Positions 8,157 to 17,644 of a stretch of 64,000 nucleotides of DNA are shown piece after piece. The DNA comes from an uncultured cyanobacterium (GTDB lineage: Bacteria; Cyanobacteriota; Cyanobacteriia; PCC-6307; Cyanobiaceae), in assembly GCA_903917565.1 (NCBI GenBank), contig CAIXBB010000001.1:1-64000 (forward strand). Direction: 5' to 3'. The position numbers and the translations under genes were made by a program. The notes under the pieces were generated by a model. The model was not told the DNA's origin. It made no database searches and saw nothing but the letters and a program-made list of their open reading frames with translations. How positions within the stretch are numbered: the first letter of the stretch is position 1; every line of letters starts with the position of its first letter.

Positions 8157-9184
8157 GCCTCCTGCTGGCGGGCGACATCGGCGGCACCAAGACCCTGCTG
8201 AGCCTCTGGCGGCCCGGTGGGGAGCGGCCCGAGCTGCTGCTCGAGGAACGTTTCGTCTCGGCCGCCTGGGACGATCTGGCCCCGATGGTGCGCCACTTCC
8301 TGGCCGGCGCCGGTGAGGCGTCCGGAACGCCCCCTGCGGCCGCCTGCTTCGCCGTGGCCGGACCGGTGGAGGGCGGGCAGGCGCAGCTCACCAACCTCCC
8401 CTGGCGGCTCGACACCGGCCGCCTGGCCAGCAGCTGCGGCCTGCCGAAGCTGGAGCTGGTCAACGATTTCGCCGTGCTGATCTACGGCCTGCCCCATCTC
8501 GAGCCCGGCCAGGTGGCGCCCGTGCGTCAGGGCCAACGCGAGCCACTGGCGCCACTGCTGGTCCTGGGGGCCGGCACCGGCCTGGGGGTGGCGATGGGCC
8601 TGCCCACCGCCGCTGGCCTGCGGGCGATCCCCAGTGAGGCGGCCCACGGGGAGTTCGCCGCCCGTTGCCAGCAGGAATGGGAGCTGAAGCAGTGGCTCAG
8701 GGCCGATCTGGCGATCGAGCGGGTGTCAATCGAGCGGGTGGTGAGCGGCACCGGCCTGGGCCATGTGGCCCGCTGGCTTCTTTCCTGCCGCCACCCCGAC
8801 GGCGACCATCCCCTCAGCGCGCGCGCCAGGCTCTGGAGCGGGGCCGGTGATGGGCCCGTCCGGGCCGACCTGCCTGCCGAGGTGGCGGTGGCCGCCGCCG
8901 CCGGCGACCGCCTGGCGGCCGACGCCCTGGCCCTGTGGCTAGGGGCCTACGGCAGCGTCTGCGGCGATCTGGCCCTGGCCGCCCTGAGTCGGGGCGGGCT
9001 CTGGCTGGCGGGGGGCACGGCCGCCAAGCTGCTCGATGGCCTGCGCTCGAGCACTTTCCTGGAGCCCTTTCTGAACAAGGGACGGCTGCGCTCCACCCTG
9101 GAGCCCGTGCCCATCACCGCTGTGGTGGATCCGGGGGTGGGTAGCTTCAGCGCCGCCTGCCGCGCCCGGATGCTGCTGGGCTGA
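8153..9184 (+). CDS. glk: Glucokinase
   Basis: Phosphorylates glucose to glucose-6-phosphate in the cytoplasm. This is the bacterial Glk family, 343 residues, a normal length. The N terminus has the phosphate-1 motif AGDIGGTKTLLSLW. The Asp of LVNDFAV fits the catalytic base. LGAGTGLGVAMG is the glycine-rich adenosine site and EAAHGEFA the family-specific sugar-binding segment. The ATG at 8153 overlaps the thrS stop (ATGA), so expression is probably tied to thrS. This thrS-glk-thrB-ndhD order looks like the one I recall from marine Synechococcus. Confidence 0.96.
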   Translation: MSLLLAGDIGGTKTLLSLWRPGGERPELLLEERFVSAAWDDLAPMVRHFLAGAGEASGTPPAAACFAVAGPVEGGQAQLTNLPWRLDTGRLASSCGLPKLELVNDFAVLIYGLPHLEPGQVAPVRQGQREPLAPLLVLGAGTGLGVAMGLPTAAGLRAIPSEAAHGEFAARCQQEWELKQWLRADLAIERVSIERVVSGTGLGHVARWLLSCRHPDGDHPLSARARLWSGAGDGPVRADLPAEVAVAAAAGDRLAADALALWLGAYGSVCGDLALAALSRGGLWLAGGTAAKLLDGLRSSTFLEPFLNKGRLRSTLEPVPITAVVDPGVGSFSAACRARMLLG

Positions 9185-9237
9185 GGCCAGCACACCAAAG
9201 GGTCGCCTGCAACACTGAGCCCAACGACAGATCATTT

Positions 9238-10230
9238 ATGGTCCGGCCCCAGATCGGCCAGGGGGTGGTGGTGGAGGTTCCGGCCACCACCGCCAACATC
9301 GGCCCGGGATTCGACTGCCTCGGCGCCGCCCTTGCGCTCGGCAACCGCTTCGAACTGCGCGTGATCGAGGGGGGCGGTGAACGTTTCGAGCTGATCATCG
9401 AGGGCCCGGAGGGGGCCCACCTGCGCGGCGGCCCCGACAACCTCGTCTACCGCTCCGCCCAGCGGGTCTGGCGCGAGGTGGGGCTGGAGGCGGTGGCCCT
9501 GGAGGCCCGGGTGCAGCTGGCCGTGCCGCCCGCTAGGGGTCTGGGCAGCAGCGCCACCGCCATCGTGGCCGGGCTGATCGGTGCCAATGCGCTGGTGGGG
9601 GAACCGCTCAGCCGGGAAAAGCTGCTGGAGCTAGCCATCGACATCGAAGGCCATCCCGACAATGTCGTCCCTTCCCTGCTCGGTGGGCTCTGCCTGACGG
9701 CGCGGGCCGCCTCCCACCGCTGGCGGGTGGTGCGCTGTGAATGGAACCCGCTCGTGAAGCCGGTGGTGGCGATTCCCACGATCCGGCTGAGCACCAGCGA
9801 GGCGCGCCGGGCCATGCCGCGCAGCATCCCCATCAGCGATGCGGTGATGAATCTGGGGGCCCTCACCCTGCTGCTGCAGGGACTGCGCACGGGCAATGGC
9901 GATCTGATCGCCGATGGCATGCACGACCGCATCCATGAGCCCTACCGCTGGGGACTGATCCAGGGGGGGCGAGCCGTGCGGGAGGCGGCCCTGCAGGCCG
10001 GGGGCTGGGGTTGCGTGATCAGCGGCGCAGGCCCCAGCCTGCTGGCCCTGACCCCGGCCGGCTGTGCCGAGGCGGTGGCAGAGGCCATGACCCGTGCCTG
10101 GCAGGGGGAGGGTGTGAGCAGCCACAGCGCCGTGCTCGGAATCCAGGAAGGCGGCAGCACCTGGGCACCCCTGGTGGAGGGGAGCCGCCCGCAGGCCATC
10201 GTTGGCGACTCGAACAGCCCCGCTGAGTAG
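9238..10230 (+). CDS. thrB: Homoserine kinase
   Basis: A GHMP-family kinase making O-phosphohomoserine for threonine synthesis. The ATP-binding motif PPARGLGSSATAI is at about residues 98-110. The N-terminal VEVPATTANIGPGFDCLG and the C-terminal SGAGPSLLAL are also family signatures. Length is 330, slightly longer than many because of the C-terminal tail. The ATG at 9238 is preceded by 53 bases of non-coding sequence after glk. The stop codon is inside a 20-bp palindrome. Confidence 0.97.
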   Translation: MVRPQIGQGVVVEVPATTANIGPGFDCLGAALALGNRFELRVIEGGGERFELIIEGPEGAHLRGGPDNLVYRSAQRVWREVGLEAVALEARVQLAVPPARGLGSSATAIVAGLIGANALVGEPLSREKLLELAIDIEGHPDNVVPSLLGGLCLTARAASHRWRVVRCEWNPLVKPVVAIPTIRLSTSEARRAMPRSIPISDAVMNLGALTLLLQGLRTGNGDLIADGMHDRIHEPYRWGLIQGGRAVREAALQAGGWGCVISGAGPSLLALTPAGCAEAVAEAMTRAWQGEGVSSHSAVLGIQEGGSTWAPLVEGSRPQAIVGDSNSPAE

Positions 10231-10241
10231 ATCTACTCAGC
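10222..10241. terminator. Perfect 20-bp palindrome at the thrB stop
   Basis: The sequence is fully self-complementary around a GATC centre and can form an 8-bp stem with a GATC loop. It includes the thrB stop TAG (10228-10230). No T-run follows. It could end thrB transcription or protect its 3' end; a protein-binding site upstream of ndhD is the alternative. Confidence 0.55.
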
Positions 10242-10325
10242 TGATAGGCTCTGCCCCTCGGGGACAGCCTTCCTTCGAGACCGCGTCTCCCGCCATACTT
10301 CCCGCCTCGAGCACCCCCAACAGTG

Positions 10326-11921
10326 ATGGACGCCAGCCTGCCTCTCTCGCTCGCGTCCTCTTCGTTGCCCGCCGGACTCACCGATGGTGCGGGATTTCCC
10401 TGGCTCAGCCTGATCGTGCTGCTGCCGGCCACCGCCGCCCTGGTGATGCCCCTGCTGCCCGGTGACGGCAGCGATCCCCGCCTTCCTCGCACCCTTGCCC
10501 TGGGGGTTCTCGGGGTGGATCTCGCCCTGATCCTCTGGGTGTTCGCCCGCCATTTCGATGGCGGTCTGGGTGAGCTGCAGCTGGTGGAACGGGTGCCCTG
10601 GGTGCAGGCCCTCGGCCTGGAATGGTCCCTGGCCGCCGATGGACTCTCGGCTCCCCTGGTGGTGCTGAGTGGTCTGGTCACCCTGCTTTCGGTGGCGGCG
10701 AGCTGGAACATCCGCCTCAAGACACGCCTCTATTTCGGCCTGCTCCTCGTCCAGGCCACTGCCCAGAGCCTGGTGTTCCTCTCCCAGGATTTCCTGCTGT
10801 TCTTCCTGGCCTGGGAGCTGGAACTGGTGCCCGTGTATCTGCTGATCGCCATCTGGGGTGGCAAGCAGCGCCAGTACGCCGCCACCAAGTTCATCCTCTA
10901 CACGGCCACGGCCTCCCTGCTGATCCTGATCAGCGGCCTGGCCCTGGCCCTTTCCGGCGATACCTTCACCCTCAACCTCAGCGAACTGGCGGCCCGTTCC
11001 CCCGGGGGCACCTTCGGCCTGCTCTGTTACCTGGGCTTCCTGGTGGGCTTCGGCGTGAAGTTGCCGATGTTCCCCTTGCACACCTGGTTGCCCGATGCCC
11101 ATGGCGAGGCCAATGCGCCGGTGTCGATGCTGCTGGCGGGGGTGCTGCTCAAGATGGGGGGCTACGCCCTGCTGCGCTTCAACGTCCAGATGCTGCCCGA
11201 GGTGCACATGCGGCTGGCTCCAGCCCTGATCGTGCTCGGGATCATCAACATCATCTACGGCGCCCTCAACGCCTTCGCCCAGGACAACGTCAAGCGGCGG
11301 ATCGCCTGCAGTTCGGTGAGCCACATGGGCTTCGTGCTGCTGGGGATCGGCGCCATCGATGCCCTCGGCATGAGCGGCGCCATGCTCCAGATGATCAGCC
11401 ACGGGCTGATCGCCGCTTCGATGTTCTTCGTCACCGGCGTGTTCTACGAACGCACAGAGACCCTCTCGATCCCCAACATGGGTGGACTGGCCAAGGTGCT
11501 GCCGATCACCTTCGCCTTCTTCCTGGCCAGCTCCCTGGCCTCCCTGGCCCTGCCGGGGATGAGCGGCTTCATCAGCGAGATCACCGTCTTCCTGGGGGTC
11601 ACCTCCTACGAGGGCTTCACGATCGGCTTCCGCGTGATCGCCATCGTCCTCGCCGCCATCGGTCTGGTGCTCACCCCCGTCTACCTGTTGTCCCTGTGCC
11701 GGCGCGTCTTCTTCGGTCCCCGCATCCCGGCCCTGGCGGTGGTGGGGGACATGAAGCCCCGGGAGCTGCTGATCGGCCTCACCCTGCTGGTGCCCACCCT
11801 GGTGATCGGCTTCTGGCCGCGGGTGGCCATCGACCTTTATGAGGCCAGCACCAACGGCCTCGCCGCCGAGCTGGCCAACCAGGGGGCCGTGGCCATGGGA
11901 CGGTTGGCCGCCCTCGGCTGA
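10326..11921 (+). CDS. ndhD: NAD(P)H-quinone oxidoreductase subunit 4 (NDH-1, NdhD)
   Basis: A proton-pumping membrane subunit of cyanobacterial NDH-1 in respiration and cyclic electron flow. The 531 residues contain about 14 hydrophobic helices. Conserved antiporter-like features are the glutamate in [13 protein letters not shown], the lysine in [29 protein letters not shown] and ASSVSH-type SSVSHMGF. I cannot tell from sequence alone whether this is the NdhD1 or another paralogue. The ATG at 10326 is preferred over the GTG at 10323. The gene stands 95 bases after thrB. Confidence 0.96.
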   Translation: MDASLPLSLASSSLPAGLTDGAGFPWLSLIVLLPATAALVMPLLPGDGSDPRLPRTLALGVLGVDLALILWVFARHFDGGLGELQLVERVPWVQALGLEWSLAADGLSAPLVVLSGLVTLLSVAASWNIRLKTRLYFGLLLVQATAQSLVFLSQDFLLFFLAWELELVPVYLLIAIWGGKQRQYAATKFILYTATASLLILISGLALALSGDTFTLNLSELAARSPGGTFGLLCYLGFLVGFGVKLPMFPLHTWLPDAHGEANAPVSMLLAGVLLKMGGYALLRFNVQMLPEVHMRLAPALIVLGIINIIYGALNAFAQDNVKRRIACSSVSHMGFVLLGIGAIDALGMSGAMLQMISHGLIAASMFFVTGVFYERTETLSIPNMGGLAKVLPITFAFFLASSLASLALPGMSGFISEITVFLGVTSYEGFTIGFRVIAIVLAAIGLVLTPVYLLSLCRRVFFGPRIPALAVVGDMKPRELLIGLTLLVPTLVIGFWPRVAIDLYEASTNGLAAELANQGAVAMGRLAALG

Positions 11922-11927
11922 GTCACA

Positions 11928-11942
11928 ACCCGGCAACCGGGT
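11928..11942. terminator. Short GC hairpin after ndhD
   Basis: ACCCGG and CCGGGT flank a 3-base loop six bases after the ndhD stop. There is no T-tract, so termination is only suggested. Confidence 0.35.
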
Positions 11943-11982
11943 GGGCTGAAATAGGGGCTCCCATCGAAGCGGCAGCCCGGCG

Positions 11983-14100
11983 ATGACCAGCACCCTCCAG
12001 AGCCCTCCCGCCCTGTTGGCCGGAGAGGGGCTGCCCCGCTTCGAGGCCATCACCCCTGACCAGGTGAACGCCCACATCCCTGAGCTCCTGAACCGCCTGC
12101 AGGCGGAGCTCGATCGGGTGGAGGCCGATCTGGTGGCGGCGGCTGCCGCCGCACCACCCCTCAGCTGGGCCGAGGTGATGGATCCCCTGCACCGGCTGGG
12201 GGAACGGTTGCGCTGGAGCTGGGGGGTGGTGAGCCACCTCAACGGGGTCTGCAACAGCCAGGAGCTGCGGGAGGCCCACGCCAGCCAGCAGGCGGCGGTG
12301 GTGGCCTTCGGCAACCGTGCCGGCCAGAGCCGGGTGCTGTTCGAGGCCCTGCGCACGCTCCAGAGCCAGGGGGGACTCGATGCCACCCAGGAGCGGATCC
12401 TCACCGCGGAGCTCCGGGACATGGAGCTGCGGGGCGTGGGACTGGAGGGCCCGGTCCAGGACGCCTTCAACGCCGCCAGCCAGGAGCTGGCGGAGTTGGC
12501 CACCGCTTTCGGCAACCGGGTGCTGGATGCCACCAACGGCTGGACCCTCAAACTCTCAGACCCCGCCGAGGTGGAGGGTCTGCCCGAGAGCCTCAAGGAG
12601 CAGCTGGCCCAGGCTGCCCGCCAGGCCGGGGATGACCAGGCCACAGCGGAGCAGGGTCCCTGGCTGCTGGGGCTCGACATGCCCCGCTTCGGTCCGTTCC
12701 TGAAGTACAGCCGCCGCCGCGACCTGCGGGAGATCGCCTACAAGGCCCACGTGAGCCGGGCCTCGGGGGAAACCGATGGCAACTGGCCCGTGATCGAGCG
12801 GATTCTCACCCTGCGGCGGGAGCAGGCCCAACGGCTCGGCCATGGGTGCTGGGCCGAAGTGAGCCTGGCCTCGAAGATGGCCGGCTCGGTGGCAGAGGTG
12901 GAGGCCCTGCTGGAGGACCTGCGTGCCGCTGCCCACCCGGTGGCCGTGCAGGAACTGGAGGAGCTGCGCGCCTGCGCCGCCCGGGAGGGGGCGGCCGAGG
13001 CGGAGGACCTCAAGCCCTGGGATGTGAGTTTCTGGGCCGAGGTGCGGCGCCAGGAGGCGTTCGATCTGGACAGCGAGGCCCTGCGGCCCTGGTTCCCCCT
13101 GCCCCGGGTGCTGGATGGTCTGTTCGGCCTCTGTGACCGCCTGTTCGGCATCCACATCCGCCCCGCCGATGGCGAGGCGCCCGTCTGGCATCCGGATGTG
13201 CGTTTCTTCCGCGTCGATGACGCCGGCAGTGGCGAGCCGTTGGCGGCCTTCTATCTGGATCCCTACAGCCGGCCGGGCAGCAAGCGCGGTGGCGCCTGGA
13301 TGGATGAGTGCCTGGTGCGCTCGGTCGACGCGGCCGGTGATCCCGTGCTGTCCGTGGCTTATCTGGTGTGCAACCAGAGCCCGCCAGTGGGCGACACCCC
13401 CAGCCTGATGACCTTCGAGGAGGTGGAGACCCTGTTCCACGAATTCGGCCATGGCCTCCAGCACATGCTCACCACCGTGGAGCGTCCCCAGGCGGCCGGG
13501 ATCAACAACGTCGAATGGGATGCGGTGGAGCTCCCCAGCCAGTTCATGGAGAACTGGTGCTACGACCACGCCACCTTGATGGGCATGGCTCGCCACTGGC
13601 AGAGCGGCGAACCGCTGCCCGAGGCGGAGTTTGCCAAGCTCAAGGCCGCCCGCACCTTCATGGGCGGCGCCGCCACCCTGCGGCAGGTGCATTTCGCCCT
13701 CACCGACCTGCGGCTCCACAGCCAGTGGACGCCGGAGTGTGGCAGGACGCCGGAGGAGCTGCGCAGGGAGATCGCCGTCACCACCACGGTGCTGGAGCCG
13801 ATCGAGGAGGACGCCTTCCTGTGCTCCTTCGGCCACATCTTCGCCGGTGGCTACTCCGCCGGCTACTACTCCTACAAGTGGGCCGAGGTGCTCAGCGCCG
13901 ATGCCTTCAGCGCCTTCGAGGAGGTGGGGCTGGAGAACGAGGCAGCGATCCAGGCCACCGGCCGCCGCTTCCGCGAGACGGTGCTCAGCCTCGGCGGCAG
14001 CCGCCACCCCGGAGAGGTGTTCGAGACCTTCCGGGGCCGGGCCCCCAGCGCGGAGGCTCTGATCCGGCACTCCGGGCTGGCGGCCGCTGCTGGCGGCTGA
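11983..14100 (+). CDS. prlC: M3-family oligopeptidase (oligopeptidase A-like)
   Basis: A zinc metallopeptidase degrading short peptides in the cytoplasm. The active-site motif HEFGH is at residues 486-490 in TLFHEFGHGLQHML, with the third ligand Glu expected in the following helix (VEWDAVELPSQFMEN). DEPFDPYSRPG-type FYLDPYSRPGSK and the C-terminal AGYYSYKWAEVLSADAF are also typical. The 705-residue length is normal for the family. The ATG at 11983 matches the usual start. It stands alone, 107 bases before the NDH-2 gene. Confidence 0.95.
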   Translation: MTSTLQSPPALLAGEGLPRFEAITPDQVNAHIPELLNRLQAELDRVEADLVAAAAAAPPLSWAEVMDPLHRLGERLRWSWGVVSHLNGVCNSQELREAHASQQAAVVAFGNRAGQSRVLFEALRTLQSQGGLDATQERILTAELRDMELRGVGLEGPVQDAFNAASQELAELATAFGNRVLDATNGWTLKLSDPAEVEGLPESLKEQLAQAARQAGDDQATAEQGPWLLGLDMPRFGPFLKYSRRRDLREIAYKAHVSRASGETDGNWPVIERILTLRREQAQRLGHGCWAEVSLASKMAGSVAEVEALLEDLRAAAHPVAVQELEELRACAAREGAAEAEDLKPWDVSFWAEVRRQEAFDLDSEALRPWFPLPRVLDGLFGLCDRLFGIHIRPADGEAPVWHPDVRFFRVDDAGSGEPLAAFYLDPYSRPGSKRGGAWMDECLVRSVDAAGDPVLSVAYLVCNQSPPVGDTPSLMTFEEVETLFHEFGHGLQHMLTTVERPQAAGINNVEWDAVELPSQFMENWCYDHATLMGMARHWQSGEPLPEAEFAKLKAARTFMGGAATLRQVHFALTDLRLHSQWTPECGRTPEELRREIAVTTTVLEPIEEDAFLCSFGHIFAGGYSAGYYSYKWAEVLSADAFSAFEEVGLENEAAIQATGRRFRETVLSLGGSRHPGEVFETFRGRAPSAEALIRHSGLAAAAGG

Positions 14101-14207
14101 GGGCTGGGAGGGCGCCGTTCGCCTGCGTGGGTGGCCGTTGCCTCGATAGCCTGAACCGGGATTCATCCCTACCCGGTGATCCCGCCTCCCCTTGCCTGAG
14201 ACACGAG

Positions 14208-15455
14208 ATGGGAGCCCAGCGAATCCTGGTGCTGGGTGGTGGCTTTGCCGGGCTCTGGAGTGCCCTCGCCGCAGCCCGCCAGCTCGACCAGCTGGGCCTC
14301 GGCCCCGAGGCCATGGAAGTGTTGCTCGTCAACCGTGACGCCTTCCATGCCATCCGCGTGCGCAATTACGAGCCCGACCTCGCTCCGCTGAGGGTTCCCC
14401 TGGAGGAGGTGCTCGCTCCAGCTGGTGTGCGCTGGCTGGTGGGGGAAGTCGGCCCCATCGACCTGGCCGCCCGCACCGTCAGCGTGCTGACCGAGGCTGG
14501 CCCCCGGATCCTTTCCTACGACCGGCTCATCTTCGCCCTCGGCAGCCAGCTGCTGCGGCCTCCGGTTCCGGGCCTGGCTGAGCATGGCTTCGATGTGGAC
14601 ACCTATCCCGCCGCCTCCCGGCTGGAGCAGCACCTGGAGACACTGGCGGGGCGCCCCGAGGGCCCCGGTCGGTTCACGGCCGTGGTGGTGGGAGCGGGCC
14701 TGACCGGGATCGAAGCCGCCTGTGAACTGCCGGCACGGCTGCGGTCCGTCCAGGCGCGGGCCGGCCTGTCCCAGCCGCTGCGGGTCGTGCTGGTGGATCA
14801 CAACCCCGAGGTGGGCTCCGACATGGGGGCCTCGGCCCGGCCGGTGATCGAGACGGCCCTGGCGTCCATTGGTGTGGAGCTGCGCCTTGGGGTGCGGGTG
14901 GCCGGCCTCGATGGCGCGTCGATCCGCTTCGATGGCGGCGAGGTCATTCCCGCAGAAACGGTGCTCTGGTGCGCCGGCATGCGGGCCAGCCCGCTCACGG
15001 CCGCCTGTGGGGTGGCCACCGATGCCCTCGGCCGGCTGCCGGTCGATGCCGTTCTGCGGGTCGAGGGGCTGGGCGATGTGTTCGCCGCCGGCGACAGTGC
15101 CTGCCTGGAGTTGGACGACGGCCACATCTCGGTCATGTCCTGTCAGCACGGCCGGCCCATGGGCCGGTTCGCCGGGCACAACGCGGTCTGCGATCTGCTG
15201 GGTCTGCCGCTGTTGCCGCTGCGGATCGACTGGTACACCACCATCCTCGATCTGGGTCCCTGGGGGGCCCTCTACACCGAAGGCTGGGACCGGCAGGTCG
15301 TCGCCGCCGGGGAGACGGCCAAACGCACCAAGCGGCTGATCAACGGCGAGCGCATCTACCCGCCCCTGACCGGCGACCGTGCCGAGATCCTCGCCGCCGC
15401 CGCTCCGGTGATCCAGCGCCCACCACCGGTCCAGTCCCAGGGGGGCCAGCCATGA
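14208..15455 (+). CDS. ndh: Type II NAD(P)H:quinone oxidoreductase (NDH-2)
   Basis: A peripheral flavoprotein that passes electrons from NAD(P)H to quinone without pumping protons. The 415 residues show an N-terminal FAD fold (RILVLGGGFAGLWSA), a central NAD fold (AVVVGAGLTGIEAACEL) and the second FAD motif near the C terminus (GDVFAAGDSACL). No signal peptide or membrane helix is seen. The ATG at 14208 is the first start giving a clean FAD motif. The stop overlaps the next gene by four bases (ATGA), pairing it with a VTT-oxidoreductase fusion. Confidence 0.93.
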   Translation: MGAQRILVLGGGFAGLWSALAAARQLDQLGLGPEAMEVLLVNRDAFHAIRVRNYEPDLAPLRVPLEEVLAPAGVRWLVGEVGPIDLAARTVSVLTEAGPRILSYDRLIFALGSQLLRPPVPGLAEHGFDVDTYPAASRLEQHLETLAGRPEGPGRFTAVVVGAGLTGIEAACELPARLRSVQARAGLSQPLRVVLVDHNPEVGSDMGASARPVIETALASIGVELRLGVRVAGLDGASIRFDGGEVIPAETVLWCAGMRASPLTAACGVATDALGRLPVDAVLRVEGLGDVFAAGDSACLELDDGHISVMSCQHGRPMGRFAGHNAVCDLLGLPLLPLRIDWYTTILDLGPWGALYTEGWDRQVVAAGETAKRTKRLINGERIYPPLTGDRAEILAAAAPVIQRPPPVQSQGGQP

Positions 15456-17644
15456 GCTCCCCACCCCAGGAGGCACCCCCAGGCGCCCCCGTGGGTCGCC
15501 TGCTGGCGATCGCCCTGCTGCTGGCTGGGGTGATCCTGTTCATCAGCCAGGGCTGGTATCGCCAGCTGGATCTCGCCGCCCTGCAGGCCTCCCGCGCCCA
15601 GCTCGTGGCCTGGCGTCAGGCGGCCCCGCTGGCCACCGCTGCAGGGTATCTGCTGGTGTACGTGCTGGTGACGGCCCTCTCCCTGCCCGGTGCCACCGTT
15701 CTCACCCTGGCGGGCGGCGCCGTCTTCGGCCTGCTGCAGGGCACGGTGCTGGTGTCGCTGGGCTCCACCCTCGGCGCCACGGCGGCCTGCCTGCTGGCCC
15801 GCACCCTGTTGCGGGAGCCGGTGCGGCGCCGCTTCGGCCACCGCCTGGGGCCGATCGAGGCGGGCGTTCGGCGCGACGGTGCCGCCTATCTGCTCAGTCT
15901 GCGGCTGGTGCCGGTGGTCCCTTTCTTTCTGGTGAACCTGTTGATGGGGCTCACTCCCATGCCCCTGCTGCCCTTCGCCTTCGTCTCCCAACTGGGCATG
16001 TTGCCGGCCACCCTCGTCTATGTGAACGCCGGCACCCAACTGGCCCAGCTCACCAGCCTGACGGGCCTCGTCTCGCCGGGCCTGCTGGGTTCCTTCGCCC
16101 TGCTCGGCCTGCTGCCCTGGATCGTGAAGCTGCTGCTGGCCCGCTGGCGACTCTGGCGGCTCTACCGCCCCTGGAACCGCCCCCGCCACTTCGATCGCAA
16201 CCTGATCGTCATCGGCGCCGGAGCGGCTGGCCTGGTCACCGCCTATATCGGCGCCACCGTGCGGGCGAAGGTGACCCTGGTCGAGCGGCACCGCATGGGG
16301 GGTGACTGCCTGAACACCGGCTGTGTTCCCAGCAAGGCCCTGATCAGCTCCGCGCGCCTCGCCGCGCGCCTGCGCCATGCCGACCGCTACGGCCTCAGCC
16401 CCCTGGAGCCCCGGGTGGATCTGCGTCGGGTGCTGGAGAGGGTGCGGCAGAAGGTGGCGGCCATCACCCCCCATGACAGCGTCGAGCGGTACACCGCCCT
16501 GGGGGTGGATGTGCGCCTCGGCCAGGCCCGCCTGCTCAGCCCCTGGGAGGTGGCGATCACCGCCGCCGATGGGACTGAGACGGTGCTGTCGGCCCGCGCC
16601 ATCGTGCTGGCCACCGGCGCCGCCCCGGGGATCCCTGCGGTGCCCGGTATCACTTCGGTGCGGGTGCTCACCAGTGAAACCCTGTGGGACGCCCTGGCTG
16701 AGCACCACTCCCCCCGGCCCAGTCTGCTGGTGCTGGGCGGCGGGCCGATCGGCTGTGAACTGGCCCAGGCCCTGGCCCAGCTGGGTCTATCAGTGACCCT
16801 GCTGCAGCGCAACGCCCGGCTTCTGCCCCGGGAAGATCCCGAGGTGGGGGTGCTGGTGCGCGAGGTGCTGGAGCGTGATGGCGTGCTTGTCCACACCGGT
16901 TGCCAGGTGGAGCGCGTGGGGCCCGCCGCCGCGGGCGGCGTGCAGGTGCATGCCAAGGTCGGCGGCGCTGCCGTTTGCATTGAGGCCGACGAGCTGCTCT
17001 GCGCCGTCGGGCGCCAGGCCCGGCTGGAGGGATTCGGGCTCGAGGAACTCGGCATCCCCACCGGGCGCACCATCGACACGAGCCCCCATCTGCAGACCCT
17101 CTACCCCAACATCTATGCCGCCGGGGATGCGGCCGGCCCCTGGCAGTTCACCCACACGGCGGCCCATCAGGCCTGGTATGCGGCGGTGAACGGGCTGTTC
17201 GATCCGCTGCGCTTCGCCGTGGATGGCCGCGTCATCCCGCGCACCACCTTCACCGATCCGGAGGTGGCCCGGGCGGGGCTGAGCGAAGCCGAGGCCATTG
17301 AGCAGGGGGTGGCCTTCGAGGTCACCCGTTTTGCCCTCGCCGAGCTGGATCGGGCCATCGTCGAATCGGCCGAGACCGGTTTCGTGAAGGTGCTCACCGT
17401 GCCGGGTAAGGACAGGATCCTGGGCGTCACGATCGTGGCGGAGCAGGCCGGGGAGATGCTGGCTGAATTCGTGCTGGCGATGCAATGGAACCTGGGCCTG
17501 GGCAAGGTGATGGGGGCGATCCACACCTATCCCACCCTGGCGGAAGCCAACAAGTACGCCGCCGGGGCCTGGAAGAAAGCCCATGCCCCCCAGCGCACCC
17601 TGGCCCTACTGGATCGGTTTCACACCTGGCGCCGGGGCGGCTGA
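15452..17644 (+). CDS. Fused VTT (TVP38/DedA-like) membrane domain and flavin-disulfide oxidoreductase
   Basis: A 730-residue two-part protein. Residues about 15-235 are hydrophobic and carry the VTT/SNARE-associated pattern (GATVLTLAGGAVFGLLQGT, then LRLVPVVPFFLVN). From about 250 a complete pyridine-nucleotide disulfide oxidoreductase follows: FAD motif LIVIGAGAAGLVTAY, redox-active GGDCLNTGCVPSK, NAD motif LLVLGGGPIGCELAQ, IYAAGDAAGPWQFTH, and a dimerisation domain with HTYPTLAEANKYAA. This resembles mercuric reductase or dihydrolipoamide dehydrogenase but lacks the C-terminal Cys pair of MerA. The real substrate is unknown. ATGA overlap with NDH-2 suggests a joint role in membrane electron transfer. 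The 3' end overlaps tspO by 39 bases. Confidence 0.93.
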   Translation: MSSPPQEAPPGAPVGRLLAIALLLAGVILFISQGWYRQLDLAALQASRAQLVAWRQAAPLATAAGYLLVYVLVTALSLPGATVLTLAGGAVFGLLQGTVLVSLGSTLGATAACLLARTLLREPVRRRFGHRLGPIEAGVRRDGAAYLLSLRLVPVVPFFLVNLLMGLTPMPLLPFAFVSQLGMLPATLVYVNAGTQLAQLTSLTGLVSPGLLGSFALLGLLPWIVKLLLARWRLWRLYRPWNRPRHFDRNLIVIGAGAAGLVTAYIGATVRAKVTLVERHRMGGDCLNTGCVPSKALISSARLAARLRHADRYGLSPLEPRVDLRRVLERVRQKVAAITPHDSVERYTALGVDVRLGQARLLSPWEVAITAADGTETVLSARAIVLATGAAPGIPAVPGITSVRVLTSETLWDALAEHHSPRPSLLVLGGGPIGCELAQALAQLGLSVTLLQRNARLLPREDPEVGVLVREVLERDGVLVHTGCQVERVGPAAAGGVQVHAKVGGAAVCIEADELLCAVGRQARLEGFGLEELGIPTGRTIDTSPHLQTLYPNIYAAGDAAGPWQFTHTAAHQAWYAAVNGLFDPLRFAVDGRVIPRTTFTDPEVARAGLSEAEAIEQGVAFEVTRFALAELDRAIVESAETGFVKVLTVPGKDRILGVTIVAEQAGEMLAEFVLAMQWNLGLGKVMGAIHTYPTLAEANKYAAGAWKKAHAPQRTLALLDRFHTWRRGG

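Noticed and set aside
8153-10230. glk and thrB as part of a sugar or threonine island of foreign origin
   Set aside because: Base composition and coupling match the surroundings, and this order resembles that of related cyanobacteria.
10233-12680. Very long open frame on the minus strand opposite ndhD and the oligopeptidase
   Set aside because: High GC keeps antisense frames open. The translated product is low-complexity Gln/His/Gly-rich and both plus-strand genes are certain.
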